From: Psychrobacter sp. P11F6
GTDB lineage: Bacteria; Pseudomonadota; Gammaproteobacteria; Pseudomonadales; Moraxellaceae
Assembly: GCF_001435295.1 (NCBI RefSeq)
Contig: NZ_CM003594.1
Coordinates: 1-64,000, forward strand
Direction of reading: 5' to 3'
DNA: 64,000 bases
A program made the position numbers and the translations under genes. This document shows, one piece after another, positions 1-12,748 of the stretch; positions within the stretch are counted from its first letter, which is position 1; each line of letters opens with the position of its first letter. Below the pieces are notes generated by a model. The model was not told where the DNA came from. It saw only the letters and a program-made list of their open reading frames with translations, and did no database searches.

Positions 1-1518
1 ATGAAGGGCTACGGAACAGATCACACTGCTAAAACACAAATATTATTTCAAATTATAGGGTTAGTATTTTTCATGATAGACACAGCAAATATTTGGGATA
101 AATGTCTAAATGACCTACGATATAACGTCAAAGACAACGTATTTACTATGTGGTTGAGACCATTGTCAGCTCATCAAGAGGCGCAAACGCTGACTATACT
201 TGCTCCTAATGATTATTTTGTGACTTACATCAAAAAAAACCACTTGCAAGAGATACAGCAGCTGGTTGCTAAGCACAGTCAAGGAAGTATCGAAGAGGTA
301 GTTGTGCGTGTTGATAACGCTGGCCGCGATAGCGAAGACAATCGTCAATTGCAATCAGGGTCTTTGTTTGATGAAGATAAACCCTCCCCTACCCTTGCAG
401 ACCATAAGTTTGAAACCATTCATCATGACAATGCAAAAGCAGATATTGATGCCAATATGCGTCACGCAGGATTGGTTGATTCTGCTGATGCTAAGTCGTT
501 AAGTTACCTAAACCCTGACTTTACTTTTGAAACTTTTGTCACTGGCAAATCTAACAATCTGGCTTATAAAGCCTGTTATGAGCTTGGTAAGCGCCAATCA
601 AAAAATCGACACAATCCTTTATTTATATATGGACCTTCTGGTTTGGGGAAAACGCATTTAATGCATTCTGTAGCACATCGCTATTTAAAAAATAGTCAAA
701 GTTTTTATTATTTCACTTCTGAAAAATTTATTAATCAATTGGTTTATTCATTAAGAAATAATAAAATAGAAGATTTTAAAAAGAAAATTAAAAAAGTGGA
801 TTTATTGATTGTAGATGATATTCATGTACTGGCAGGAAAAACCAAAAGTAGTAATGAGTTTTTGACATTATTTGCAGATTTTACCAGTGGTGATAAACAA
901 CTGATTTTGGCTTCAGATCGTCATCCTTCGCAAATGACCGAATTCGATGAACGTTTTAGATCGCGATTTTCTTGGGGGCTAACTGTAGCAGTTGATCCGC
1001 CTGAGATTGATACTCGTGTGCAAATTTTGCAAAAAAAAGCAGCTTCATATGGTATGACACTGCCTAAAGAATGCGCATTATTCATCGCTCAAAACGTGGT
1101 TTCAAATGTTAGGCGTTTAGAAGGTGCTCTAAATCAAGTCTTTGCCAATGCTAACTTGACGGGTGCACAGATTACTCTTGAAATGGTGCAATATGCGCTA
1201 AAAGACATCGTCGCGATGCGTGTGCAAGCTGTGAATATGGATAATATTCGCAAAGTGGTTGCTGAGTACTATGATGTGACCATCAAAGAGATGATGGGTC
1301 GTAAACGCACGCGCAGTATTGCTAGACCGCGTCAAATAGCGATGGCATTATCACGTGAGTTGACTGGTGATAGCTTTCCTGAGATTGGTCAATCATTCGG
1401 TGGTCGCGATCATACAACGGTGATGCATGCTTGCGACAAAGTTAATGAGCTACGAGCAGCAGATCCTGCGTTTGATAAGGATTACAAAACACTGGCATTA
1501 ATGCTGCAAGCGGGTTAG
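1..1518 (+). CDS. dnaA: Chromosomal replication initiator protein DnaA
   Basis: Initiates replication by binding DnaA boxes and opening the origin. The sequence shows an N-terminal domain I resembling other DnaA proteins from about residue 25, a variable linker, an AAA+ core with Walker A GPSGLGKTHL near residue 211, Walker B LLIVDDIHVL, and the C-terminal DNA-binding signature GGRDHTTVMHAC. The window begins exactly at an ATG, as in a chromosome numbered from dnaA. However, the first 24 residues are hydrophobic and unlike DnaA. The ATG at 73 (MIDTANIWDKCL) aligns with the usual N-terminus, so the true start may be 73. It heads the dnaA-dnaN-recF-gyrB series. The upstream origin region is outside the window. 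Confidence 0.97.
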   Translation: MKGYGTDHTAKTQILFQIIGLVFFMIDTANIWDKCLNDLRYNVKDNVFTMWLRPLSAHQEAQTLTILAPNDYFVTYIKKNHLQEIQQLVAKHSQGSIEEVVVRVDNAGRDSEDNRQLQSGSLFDEDKPSPTLADHKFETIHHDNAKADIDANMRHAGLVDSADAKSLSYLNPDFTFETFVTGKSNNLAYKACYELGKRQSKNRHNPLFIYGPSGLGKTHLMHSVAHRYLKNSQSFYYFTSEKFINQLVYSLRNNKIEDFKKKIKKVDLLIVDDIHVLAGKTKSSNEFLTLFADFTSGDKQLILASDRHPSQMTEFDERFRSRFSWGLTVAVDPPEIDTRVQILQKKAASYGMTLPKECALFIAQNVVSNVRRLEGALNQVFANANLTGAQITLEMVQYALKDIVAMRVQAVNMDNIRKVVAEYYDVTIKEMMGRKRTRSIARPRQIAMALSRELTGDSFPEIGQSFGGRDHTTVMHACDKVNELRAADPAFDKDYKTLALMLQAG

Positions 1519-1679
1519 CAGGCCGCGGTATCACTATGTTTTAGTGGATTGATATGGTTTATAATATTAAAAATACGAGTAGACAGACAGCAAATGGATT
1601 ATAGTCAATAGACAGGGTATGATTAAGCCATTATTGTTAAGTTTTATAATAAAAATCATTTAAATAAGAGTAACCAAGC

Positions 1680-2855
1680 ATGCAATTATCGATTAATCGA
1701 GAGTCGTTACTAAAAGCCATTAATTTGATCGCCAAGGCTGCTGATAAACGGCACAATATGGTTATTTTGGGCAATATCAAGCTACAGCTATCCGAATCAA
1801 CGCTTATTTTGACGGCTTCTGATTTAGAAGTAGAGCTGACATCGACTTTGAAATTGCCTGCTGGTGCTTGTGTTGAAGCTGGTACCACGACTTTACCCGC
1901 AACAAAGTTAAAAGACATCTGTAAATCATTGCCTGCACAAGCTCAAATTAATTTGGCCACTCAAGAAAATGAACGCTGCTTATTAACCAGTGGCAAGAGT
2001 CGCTTTACCTTAGGCACATTACCTAGCGAAGATTATCCGAGTTTAGGTAATCCCGAAAATATCACGCCATTGACCATCAGTCGCAATCGTCTTATCGATT
2101 TGATTCATAAAACGCAGTTTGCAATGGCGATTCAAGATGTACGCTATTATTTGACTGGCATGTTGTTTGACGTGTCGCAACAGCAGCTAACGACGGTTGC
2201 AACCGATGGGCATCGATTGGCTTTGGCGCGCAGCGTTATCGATGTCAGTGCTGATTTAAATATGCAGGCTATTTTGCCCCGTAAAGCTGTCATTGAGCTT
2301 GAGCGCTTGGCCTCTGAGCTAGGAAAAATGCTTGGTGAGCAAGACAATCAGGTCACCTTGAGCTTTGGTCGTGAGTTTTTGCAAGTGAGCTTACCCTTTG
2401 GTGACGTTGATAGTGCAGGACAGGTCAATCAAAATCTGATGGTTACTTTCACTGCGCGTCTGATTGATGGAAAATTCCCTGATTATCGCCGAGTGATGCC
2501 AAGTAATACGGATAAACTGGCTTTATTCAATCAAGAAAAAATGACGGACGTACTGCGCCGTGTCGCGATTTTAAGTAATGAAAAATCTCGCGGTGTGGTG
2601 TTTAATTTTGCCAGCGACGGCATGGTAGAAGTGCGTGCTAATAATGCAGAGCAAGATGAAGCGGTGGAGATGATACAGGCGAAGTATCAAGGTGAGCCGA
2701 TGGAGCTGTCCTTTAACGCTGCTTATTTACAAGATGTGCTTGGCGTTATTCAAGGTGACTTGCAAATGCACATGAGCCAATCAAACGCGTCGGTGCTAGT
2801 CAATCAGTTGAATGATGAGTTCCATCAGTATGTCATTATGCCAATGCGTATATAG
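1680..2855 (+). CDS. dnaN: DNA polymerase III subunit beta (sliding clamp)
   Basis: Ring-shaped processivity clamp that tethers DNA polymerase III to DNA. The 391-aa product has the length of, and resembles throughout, DnaN. It starts MQLSINRESLLKAI, has the central TDGHRLAL segment, and ends with the typical YVIMPMRI C-terminus. It lies 161 bp after dnaA and is followed by an inverted repeat that may be a terminator or attenuator before recF. The start codon is preceded by a purine-rich stretch. Nothing is unusual in the protein. Confidence 0.97.
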   Translation: MQLSINRESLLKAINLIAKAADKRHNMVILGNIKLQLSESTLILTASDLEVELTSTLKLPAGACVEAGTTTLPATKLKDICKSLPAQAQINLATQENERCLLTSGKSRFTLGTLPSEDYPSLGNPENITPLTISRNRLIDLIHKTQFAMAIQDVRYYLTGMLFDVSQQQLTTVATDGHRLALARSVIDVSADLNMQAILPRKAVIELERLASELGKMLGEQDNQVTLSFGREFLQVSLPFGDVDSAGQVNQNLMVTFTARLIDGKFPDYRRVMPSNTDKLALFNQEKMTDVLRRVAILSNEKSRGVVFNFASDGMVEVRANNAEQDEAVEMIQAKYQGEPMELSFNAAYLQDVLGVIQGDLQMHMSQSNASVLVNQLNDEFHQYVIMPMRI

Positions 2856-2903
2856 TTTCTGTATAATTTCTATATGTTTTCAATAGGCTTAATAGCAGGG
2901 ACT

Positions 2904-2951
2904 AAAGACACTCAGTTTGCACTTAAAAATTAAGGTAAGCTGAGTGTCTTT
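2904..2951 (+). terminator. Hairpin between dnaN and recF
   Basis: A perfect 12-bp inverted repeat, AAAGACACTCAG / CTGAGTGTCTTT, encloses a 24-nt loop that can itself fold (CTTA..TAAG). The downstream stretch is AT-rich rather than a clean T-run, so it could be a weak terminator or an attenuator tuning recF relative to dnaN. Confidence 0.5.
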
Positions 2952-3036
2952 GATTAAAATTCAGTATTTTAAATTTAATAATCATTAAACTTTTGCCTAT
3001 TATTATAGGTAGCGTCAATAGGCGGCTGTCGGCATT

Positions 3037-4242
3037 ATGATTGAACGTCTACAAATATCGAACCTACGCAACCTGACGCACGTCAATCTACATGCAACAG
3101 CTTGCAACGTCATTATCGGTGCCAATGGCAGTGGAAAAACTTCATTACTCGAAGCCATATTTCTGCTATCAAGAGGAAAAAGCTTTCGTCATCACCAGCC
3201 AAAACGCTACATTCAGCACCATCAAAATACAGTGACTGTGTACGCTAGAATCAATGATAGCAATACTTTAGCTATCCAAAAACAAGCTGACGCGACCACA
3301 ATTTTACGTCTGAATCAAACCACTGTCTATAACCAAAGCATCTTAACTGAGAAGCTACCAACGCTACTGCTAGATCCGTCGACGATGGATATGCTAGAGC
3401 AGGGAAGTGCTAGTCGTCGCCAGCTGCTAGATTGGCTAGTGTTTCACATGAAACAAGGTTTCCATCCGCAATGGCTCGCCTATCAGCGTCTATTAAAACA
3501 GCGCAATAGTTTACTAAAAAAGACACGTCATTTGACCCAAGTGCAGCTCGCTGAACTAAAATCGTGGGACAAAGGACTTAGTAATCATGCGGCACTGATT
3601 CATCATTATCGTGAACGGATATTCGCAGAATGGCAGCCTTATTTTGCTGAAAGTATCGCGCAGTTATTGCCCGCTTATGCGGAGCAATTGAGCCTTAGCT
3701 ATAATGCTGGTTATGATACTACTGTTGCGCTGGATATACAGCTTAACGAGCGCTTAGAACAGGATTTGCAACTGGGATATACTCGTATCGGTAATCACCG
3801 TGCTGATGTTCATGTGCATTGGCGCTCTAATGACTCGGCAGCGTCGAATAATAATTTCTCAGATACAATGCATGAAGCGGACACTAACCTCAAAGTACCT
3901 GTTATAAAAGAGCAGGCAGCCAATGTATTGTCGCGTGGTGAAAAAAAGCTATTAATCACAGCACTGCGTTTATCGCAACTGCCATTACTGCTAAATACCC
4001 AAAAGACTAATGATCTATCAAATGATAGCGCTCATGCTCAGGTGACACCAGTGGTATTGCTAGATGATATTACTGCAGAGCTTGATGATAGGGCGATAGA
4101 TATTCTATTGTCGACGTTAGCGCAGCTGCCATGTCAGGTATTTATGACCAGCTTAACCAATGATATTTTGCCTTTGGTGCATCAATACTGGTCAAAACCC
4201 AGTACGTTTCATGTGAAACAAGGTCAAATCTTGAGTCCTTAA
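3037..4242 (+). CDS. recF: DNA replication and repair protein RecF
   Basis: SMC-like ATPase that loads RecA at gaps together with RecO and RecR. The N-terminus is MIERLQISNLRNL, Walker A is IGANGSGKTSLLEA near residues 27-40, the ABC signature region is NVLSRGEKKLL, and Walker B is VVLLDDITAELDD. At 401 aa it is longer than the E. coli protein. Extra low-complexity, Asn/Ser-rich segments lie around residues 265-285 and 325-345, before and after the signature. Two parS-like 16-mers fall inside this gene, at 3440 and 4205. Confidence 0.96.
   Translation: MIERLQISNLRNLTHVNLHATACNVIIGANGSGKTSLLEAIFLLSRGKSFRHHQPKRYIQHHQNTVTVYARINDSNTLAIQKQADATTILRLNQTTVYNQSILTEKLPTLLLDPSTMDMLEQGSASRRQLLDWLVFHMKQGFHPQWLAYQRLLKQRNSLLKKTRHLTQVQLAELKSWDKGLSNHAALIHHYRERIFAEWQPYFAESIAQLLPAYAEQLSLSYNAGYDTTVALDIQLNERLEQDLQLGYTRIGNHRADVHVHWRSNDSAASNNNFSDTMHEADTNLKVPVIKEQAANVLSRGEKKLLITALRLSQLPLLLNTQKTNDLSNDSAHAQVTPVVLLDDITAELDDRAIDILLSTLAQLPCQVFMTSLTNDILPLVHQYWSKPSTFHVKQGQILSP
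3440..3455. other. parS-like site (centre variant) inside recF
   Basis: The 16-mer TGTTTCACATGAAACA differs from the canonical ParB site TGTTTCACGTGAAACA by one central base. It is in coding sequence. ParB binding is inferred from the match alone. Confidence 0.45.
4205..4220. other. parS-like site near the recF 3' end
   Basis: The 16-mer CGTTTCATGTGAAACA has two mismatches from canonical parS: the first base and one central base. Its core is the reverse complement of the site at 3440. It lies eight codons before the recF stop. Confidence 0.35.
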
Positions 4243-7360
<3,118 letters not shown>

Positions 7361-7412
7361 GTTGAGCCTCTAAGTTGAACATAAAGAGTCGCGAAATCAT
7401 TGTTAATTAATT

Positions 7413-7451
7413 AAAAAACCACCGCTTTGGCAATCAAGGCGGTGGTTTTTT
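7413..7451 (+). terminator. gyrB intrinsic terminator
   Basis: GC-rich stem ACCACCGC / GCGGTGGT, extended by TTTG / CAAG, is flanked by an A-run and six T residues. It lies about 50 bp after the gyrB stop. A parS-type 16-mer begins 12 bp further on. Confidence 0.9.
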
Positions 7452-7462
7452 AATGTTAGAAT

Positions 7463-7478
7463 TGTTTCACGTGAAACT
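7463..7478. other. parS site upstream of mntP
   Basis: TGTTTCACGTGAAACT matches the canonical ParB site TGTTTCACGTGAAACA at 15 of 16 positions, including the whole palindromic core. It sits between the gyrB terminator and mntP. The parAB genes are not in this window. Confidence 0.8.
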
Positions 7479-7501
7479 TAGTTTACGAATTGCTTTAGAT
7501 A

Positions 7502-8095
7502 ATGGATATAGAAATGATCGAAGTTTTTTTACTTGCGATAGCCTTGGCGATGGATGCATTTGCGGTATCAATTGGGTTAGGGGCTAAGTCGCAAAAGCAA
7601 TCATCTGCTTATGTGCTGCGTTTAGCCGTTTATGCAGCACTGTATTTTGGTATTGCACAGGGTGTGATGCCGCTGATAGGTTATCTATTGGGTGCAGTAT
7701 TGCTAGGCTGGTTGGCGACTGCTGCACCGTGGATTGGTGGTGGGATTCTTATTATGCTTGGCGCTAAGATGTTATATGAAGCGTTTAATGGTGAGGTTGA
7801 AGCGGTATTAGCAGACAGTTTTGACGTCAACATACAAGAAAAAATCAATCATCGTATGATGTTTACATTGGCTATCGCTACCAGTATTGATGCGATGGCA
7901 GCAGGCTTTACTTTGAATTTACTAGCAGTTAATGCGTGGCTAGCGTGCTTCATTATCGCTATTATCACCGCTGGATTTGGCTTTTGCGGTAGCTATTTAG
8001 GTAAGTCTTCTGGAACTTGGCTGGAGGATAAAGCTGAGATGCTTGGTGGATTAGTATTGATAGCCATTGGTATAAAGGTGATGTTTATCCGTTAA
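7502..8095 (+). CDS. mntP: Putative manganese efflux pump MntP
   Basis: Six-helix inner-membrane protein of the MntP (DUF204) family that exports Mn(II). The conserved repeated signatures are seen: [11 protein letters not shown] near the N-terminus and [10 protein letters not shown] in the second half, each carrying the essential Asp. A central hydrophilic loop lies near residues 100-120. Two starts are possible: ATG 7502, and ATG 7514, which has GGA at good spacing and gives MIEVFLLA. There is no room upstream for a yybP-ykoY manganese riboswitch. The gene is bracketed on both sides by a terminator plus a parS site. Confidence 0.92.
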   Translation: MDIEMIEVFLLAIALAMDAFAVSIGLGAKSQKQSSAYVLRLAVYAALYFGIAQGVMPLIGYLLGAVLLGWLATAAPWIGGGILIMLGAKMLYEAFNGEVEAVLADSFDVNIQEKINHRMMFTLAIATSIDAMAAGFTLNLLAVNAWLACFIIAIITAGFGFCGSYLGKSSGTWLEDKAEMLGGLVLIAIGIKVMFIR

Positions 8096-8128
8096 TAATC
8101 ATCATTAGATGGCTGAATTCTCTACAAT

Positions 8129-8166
8129 AAAAAGCACCCCTTTGATGATCAAAGGGGTGCTTTTTT
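8129..8166 (+). terminator. mntP intrinsic terminator
   Basis: Stem AAAAGCACCCCTTT / AAAGGGGTGCTTTT with a 7-nt loop and a terminal T-run, 33 bp after the mntP stop. It may also serve rlmF arriving from the other strand. Confidence 0.9.
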
Positions 8167-8177
8167 AATAAAGGCTT

Positions 8178-8193
8178 TGTTTCACGTGAAACT
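8178..8193. other. parS site downstream of mntP
   Basis: The same 16-mer as at 7463 (TGTTTCACGTGAAACT, 15/16 to canonical parS). It again starts 12 bp after a terminator T-run. Confidence 0.8.
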
Positions 8194-8218
8194 ATAACTA
8201 TCTTATATTAACTACTCT

Positions 8219-9307
8219 CTATTCTTCGTCAGTATCAAAACGCCATGCAAGTATACGCGTACTTTTTTGACCTTGGCTCATCTCAATGATGCGCATTTGA
8301 GCAACACCAAGTTGTTTTAACAGCAATTGCATAGGCTTCACGTTTTCTGACTTTGAGACTAAACTTGTGAACCAGCCAACATGCTCAGCGAAATCTTGAC
8401 TCTCTTTTGCCATCTTGGTTAAGAAGGCAATCTCACCGCCCTCAGACCATAGCTCTTTATGCTGACCACCAAAGTTTAGATTCTGTGCGGCATTGCCAGA
8501 CTTGGTTGAGCTGCGGCTGATTTGTGCGTTCTCATTCTTACCGCGATGTCGTTGCAAATTATGCTGCTTACGGCTATTGGCTTCCATCGCTTCTTCTAAT
8601 GAGGCATGGAACGGCGGATTACAAACCACCACATCAAAGTAATCTTGGCGACCGATGATATTTTTAAAAATAAATTTAGGTTCGGTCTGTAGTTTTACTT
8701 TAACGGCACTTTTTAGCTTTGGATTGGTCTCACAAATCAGCGCGGCGGTATTGACCGAAATTGGGTCAATGTCTGAAGCGGTAAAGCGCCAGCCATAACT
8801 TTGACTACCAATAATCGGATAAATAGCACTAGAACCAGTACCGATATCAAGGGCGTGGATTTCTTTACCAGTCGGTGGCGTATTGTCTTTATTAACATGC
8901 GTCGTCTGCGCGAGTAAATCGGCAATGTAGTGAATATAATCGGCACGTCCTGGAATCGGTGGACATAGATAGCCTTCCGGGATATCCCAAAACTTCACAC
9001 CATAATAATTTGCTAGTAGTGCCTGATTAAGGACGCGCACGGCGGCGCTGTCTGAGAAGTTAATCGTCGACTCGCCCTTAGGATTGGTAATGGTATGCTT
9101 AGCAAGCTCAGGCAAAGCGCGAGTCAATACTTCAAAGTCATAACGACCTTGGTGCGGATTGCGCGGATGTAGCTGCCCTAATTTTTTAGCAGTCTCAGGC
9201 GATCTGTTTCGGTGATTGTTGGCGGTCGGGCGACGGTTCATAGGCTTACTGGTCATAGTATCGGGCTTTGATGTTTGAATATAATGCACCATTTTAGCAG
9301 ATTTCAC
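8219..9307 (-). CDS. rlmF: 23S rRNA (adenine(1618)-N(6))-methyltransferase
   Basis: SAM-dependent methyltransferase that modifies A1618 of 23S rRNA (RlmF/YbiN family). The protein has a basic N-terminal extension, an SAM-binding motif [13 protein letters not shown], the N6-adenine methyltransferase motif [14 protein letters not shown], and a C-terminal region [14 protein letters not shown] typical of the family. The frame opens at a GTG (9307) with no clear ribosome binding site. ATG codons at 9292, 9256 and 9241 are possible alternatives, so the N-terminus is uncertain. It converges with mntP and is probably monocistronic. Confidence 0.92.
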   Translation of the reverse strand: MKSAKMVHYIQTSKPDTMTSKPMNRRPTANNHRNRSPETAKKLGQLHPRNPHQGRYDFEVLTRALPELAKHTITNPKGESTINFSDSAAVRVLNQALLANYYGVKFWDIPEGYLCPPIPGRADYIHYIADLLAQTTHVNKDNTPPTGKEIHALDIGTGSSAIYPIIGSQSYGWRFTASDIDPISVNTAALICETNPKLKSAVKVKLQTEPKFIFKNIIGRQDYFDVVVCNPPFHASLEEAMEANSRKQHNLQRHRGKNENAQISRSSTKSGNAAQNLNFGGQHKELWSEGGEIAFLTKMAKESQDFAEHVGWFTSLVSKSENVKPMQLLLKQLGVAQMRIIEMSQGQKSTRILAWRFDTDEE

Positions 9308-9321
9308 GAGTCACTAGCGTC

Positions 9322-10059
9322 TTATCGACTACGTAAAATAAGATTTAATCCCAATATTATCATCGCTGTACCCAATACGCGGTCGATCCAATGTTCAAAA
9401 CGCTGAAAGCGACGATGAATGGCAGGAATAGACAGTAACATCACCACGGTACTAAACCATGCCATCTGCAAGACCATCATCCATACACCATAAATAGCCA
9501 ATTGCCACAGCGGTATGTCGGGTGATAAAACGAGAGTAAATATCGCCACGAAATATACTGGCGCTTTTGGGTTAAACACATTACAAAAAAAGCCACGGCG
9601 CAGAATGGAAGCGGTTGAGCCTGTATCAGTAGGCGGTTTTTTATTAGAAATGGCTTTATCAGAAAGCTCGGTATGATTGGTAGAAGTCGTTTGCTTAATA
9701 AGCATATCTTGTGAAACGTGAACACCTGAATCTATTAGCTCTACTGGATTTGCTAATTCTGATGTTTTTTTCGGTTTGGCTTGAATACCTTGCCATCCTA
9801 GATAAATAAGATAACTGCCGCCCAACCATTTAATAGCAGTGAGTAGTGGCTGCGAATGGGCGATGAGCGTTGCCAGTCCTAGCACCGAATAAGTGATGTG
9901 TATCGCAAGACCCAAAGTAATACCAAGACTACAAATCAAACCTGTGCGTCGCCCTTTTGCCAAAGTTTGCTGTGAGACTAATACAAAATCAGGACCCGGA
10001 GAGGCGGCAGCGAGTAGATGGACGCTGGTGATAAGCAAAAAACCGTGCCAAAATTCCAT
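9322..10059 (-). CDS. LysE/RhtB family amino-acid exporter
   Basis: Predicted inner-membrane exporter of amino acids or related metabolites. The N-terminal MEFWHGFLLITSVHLLAAAS followed by PGPDF is the family hallmark, with about six hydrophobic segments. An unusual hydrophilic, Thr/Ser/Lys-rich insert of about 45 residues sits mid-protein, before the conserved FCNVFNPKAPVYF segment. The frame is open back to 10101. The start at 10059 was chosen because it gives the usual family N-terminus and has AGAG at a fitting distance. The substrate is unknown. Confidence 0.88.
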   Translation of the reverse strand: MEFWHGFLLITSVHLLAAASPGPDFVLVSQQTLAKGRRTGLICSLGITLGLAIHITYSVLGLATLIAHSQPLLTAIKWLGGSYLIYLGWQGIQAKPKKTSELANPVELIDSGVHVSQDMLIKQTTSTNHTELSDKAISNKKPPTDTGSTASILRRGFFCNVFNPKAPVYFVAIFTLVLSPDIPLWQLAIYGVWMMVLQMAWFSTVVMLLSIPAIHRRFQRFEHWIDRVLGTAMIILGLNLILRSR

Positions 10060-10275
10060 AACGTGCTCTGATTCATTTCTTGAGTTGGATAATAGTTGCA
10101 TATTAGCGTAAATTAGGTCAACTAATATCGATACCAGCTATTGATGCTCATGCTAAAACGATGCTTGCGTTGCACGTAGCGTATGTCTATATTGAAAGTA
10201 AGTTACATGATTTTTAGTAGTATTAATTCGCCATAGAATAAACCATAAAATGATCGCTCTAATAAGGATGAAAAC

Positions 10276-11091
10276 ATGACTACGGAAAGTAATAATAGCA
10301 ATTCTACTAGCAATGGCTCTCGCATCACCTATGAAACTCAAGATTATATCTGCCTGATTGGGCTAAATCGTTCTGATAAACGCAATGCTTTTGACAGCCA
10401 TATGATTAAGCAGCTGTCTGAGGCACTCACTCAATATGAAAATGATGCGAATCTACGCTGTGCGTTAATATTCGCCCATGGTGAGCACTTCACCGCAGGG
10501 CTTGATTTGATGGAGCTACAAGATAAATGGGATAAAGGCGCATTTGAATTCGATGAAACCCAAATAGATCCATGGGGAATTGGTGGAAAACTGCGCACCA
10601 AACCTGTGGTCGTGGCGATACAAGGAACGTGTTTCACCGCTGGGATTGAGCTGATGTTAAATAGCGATGTCGTTATCGCCAGTGATAACTGCAACTTTGC
10701 GCAAATGGAAGTCCAGCGCGGAATCATGCCGTTTGGTGGCGCAACGGTACGCTTTGTCGCGGCAGCTGGTTGGCAAAAAGCGATGCCGTATCTATTAACG
10801 GGTAAAAACTTTGATGCACAAACTGCTGATCGACTAAATCTGGTTAGTGAAGTGGTGGCAAATGGGGAAGAATACGAACGCGCACTAACTATCGCACAAG
10901 AGATTTGCAACGCTGCACCGCTTGGCGTACAAGGATTACTATCCTCAGCACAAGATGCCAGTCGCAATGGCGCAAAAGTAGCATTAGCTAATATTCATGG
11001 CTATCTGCCGCATTTGTTTCATTCAAAAGATGCGAAAGAGGGTGCGATGGCGATGGTTGAGAGACGTGAGGCTGAGTTTGTGGGGCGTTAG
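10276..11091 (+). CDS. Crotonase / enoyl-CoA hydratase family protein
   Basis: Acyl-CoA-handling enzyme of the crotonase fold, 271 aa. The oxyanion-hole segments are visible (GEHFTAGLDLMELQ and GTCFTAGIELMLNSDVVIAS). Glutamates occupy both positions that act as the catalytic pair in enoyl-CoA hydratases (in GIEL and in FAQMEVQRGIMPFGG). Hydratase or isomerase activity is therefore plausible. The substrate is not predictable. It is preceded by AAGGATGAAAAC before the ATG. No other fatty-acid oxidation gene is adjacent. Confidence 0.88.
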   Translation: MTTESNNSNSTSNGSRITYETQDYICLIGLNRSDKRNAFDSHMIKQLSEALTQYENDANLRCALIFAHGEHFTAGLDLMELQDKWDKGAFEFDETQIDPWGIGGKLRTKPVVVAIQGTCFTAGIELMLNSDVVIASDNCNFAQMEVQRGIMPFGGATVRFVAAAGWQKAMPYLLTGKNFDAQTADRLNLVSEVVANGEEYERALTIAQEICNAAPLGVQGLLSSAQDASRNGAKVALANIHGYLPHLFHSKDAKEGAMAMVERREAEFVGR

Positions 11092-11185
11092 ACTTAATCA
11101 ATATTGGACTATTTTCATTACAAATGTTGATAGTAAATACTTATTCTGACATTATTATTTTGCCCTTTTATTTAAGAGATTAAAT

Positions 11186-12748
11186 GTGAAAGTTATAAAA
11201 AAGTTGAAACTAAAGAACTTTAAAAGGTTCGAGGATTTTGAAGTTGATTTTACGCCAAATATAAATCTAATAATTGGGGATAATGAGGCTGGGAAAAGTA
11301 CGATACTAACGGCATTAGAGCTTGTGATAAGTGGAAGTGCTGCTCGTGTCGAAAGTATAGGGCTAGAAAATATTTTCTCAATGTCAGTAATTAAAAACTT
11401 TCTTTCAAGTAGTAAAGAAATTGATAAATTACCTACTATTCATGTAGAAATATATTTAGAAGAGCAAAATTATCCTAACCTTTATGGTAACTATAATCTA
11501 GATAAAAAAGATAGCGATGGGCTTCCATTAATCTGTAAACCAAATGAAAGTCTACTAGGAGAGATTAGTTCTATACTAAGCCAGTCCGGTGATAATTTTC
11601 CATTTGAGCTTTACGATATTAACTTTAGTACTTTCGCAGGAATTGCATTTTCTGGTTATAGTAAATACTTTAGATATATAGCTATTGATAGCACACAGAT
11701 TAATAATGAGTATGCTACTAGAAGGTACATATCAAATCTTTACGAATCACTATTAAGCCCAGTTGATCGAAGCATCCTAGCTAACGAGTATAGGCAGCAA
11801 AAAATTAGTTTTAAGGATAATAGCTTACACAGAGTTAACAATAATTTAAGTGACTATGAGTTTTCAATACGTTCAAACCCACGCTCAAACCTTGATACTG
11901 ACTTAACTATTGTTGAAGGAGATATACCCATTGAACACAAAGGTAAAGGAAAGCAGTGCTTTGTCAAAACAGAGTTTGCTTTAAGTCAGCCTCAAGGAAA
12001 ATCAGTAAACACAATTTTATTGGAAGAGCCAGAGAACCATTTGAGCCACATTAGTATGAAAAAGCTTATCAATCGGATATCTGCCTCTTCAGTAGACCAG
12101 ATTTTTATTGCAACTCATAGTAGTCTGGTAAGCACGCGTCTAGATCTAAGGAAGTCTATCTTATTAAATAGTAATAGTAGATATCCTGTAACCTTGAAAG
12201 ATATACCAGAAGATACTGCTAAGTTCTTTATGAAAGCACCAAACAATAATATTTTAGAATTTATTTTATCTAAAAAAGTAATTCTTGTAGAAGGTGATGC
12301 TGAGTTTATATTATTAGAAGCTTTCTATAAGAAGTGTAGCCAATCTACACCAGATGTTGACGATGTACATATCTTATCGGTAGGAGGCACAAGTTTTAAA
12401 AGGTACTTAGATTTAGCTGAGAAATTAGGTATTAAAACTGCTGTCATTAGGGATAATGATGGAGACTATAATAAGCACTGTCTACAGAGATACCGTGATT
12501 ATTTATCTAGTGATATAGAAGTATTTTATGACTCTGATAATAAAAATGAAACCTTTGAAATATGTCTTTATAACATAAACAAAAAACTTTGCGATCAAAT
12601 ATTTTCTTCTCCTAAAAGAACGCTACCTATTTTGGATTATATGCTCAAAAATAAAGCAGATAGTGCTTTCAAGTTACTTGATGAAAGAGCAGATGAAATC
12701 AATATTCCAGTTTATATAGAGAAGGCGATACAATGGATAAGAGGGTAG
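11186..12748 (+). CDS. OLD-family ATP-dependent nuclease (GajA-like)
   Basis: A 520-aa fusion of an ABC-type ATPase and a TOPRIM nuclease. Visible motifs are Walker A GDNEAGKST (31-39), a divergent signature GKGKQCFVKTEFALS (253-267), Walker B LLEEPENHL (278-286), switch His in ATHSS (309-313), TOPRIM glutamate in LVEGDAE (367-373), and acidic pair RDNDGD (422-427). The start is a GTG, overlapped by an out-of-frame ATG-TGA, with AAGAG upstream. It overlaps a UvrD-like helicase gene by 16 bp. An OLD nuclease followed by a UvrD-like helicase is the class 2 OLD or Gabija arrangement. The pair is AT-rich relative to its neighbours, suggesting acquisition. Anti-phage function is inferred. Confidence 0.88.
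   Translation: MKVIKKLKLKNFKRFEDFEVDFTPNINLIIGDNEAGKSTILTALELVISGSAARVESIGLENIFSMSVIKNFLSSSKEIDKLPTIHVEIYLEEQNYPNLYGNYNLDKKDSDGLPLICKPNESLLGEISSILSQSGDNFPFELYDINFSTFAGIAFSGYSKYFRYIAIDSTQINNEYATRRYISNLYESLLSPVDRSILANEYRQQKISFKDNSLHRVNNNLSDYEFSIRSNPRSNLDTDLTIVEGDIPIEHKGKGKQCFVKTEFALSQPQGKSVNTILLEEPENHLSHISMKKLINRISASSVDQIFIATHSSLVSTRLDLRKSILLNSNSRYPVTLKDIPEDTAKFFMKAPNNNILEFILSKKVILVEGDAEFILLEAFYKKCSQSTPDVDDVHILSVGGTSFKRYLDLAEKLGIKTAVIRDNDGDYNKHCLQRYRDYLSSDIEVFYDSDNKNETFEICLYNINKKLCDQIFSSPKRTLPILDYMLKNKADSAFKLLDERADEINIPVYIEKAIQWIRG

Noticed and set aside
7479..7501. Manganese riboswitch (yybP-ykoY) before mntP
   Set aside because: Only about 50 bp separate the gyrB terminator from mntP, and they hold a parS site; there is no space for the aptamer.
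10431..10967. 178-codon minus-strand frame inside the crotonase gene
   Set aside because: Antisense shadow of a well-supported gene, Ser/Cys-rich and without domain features.
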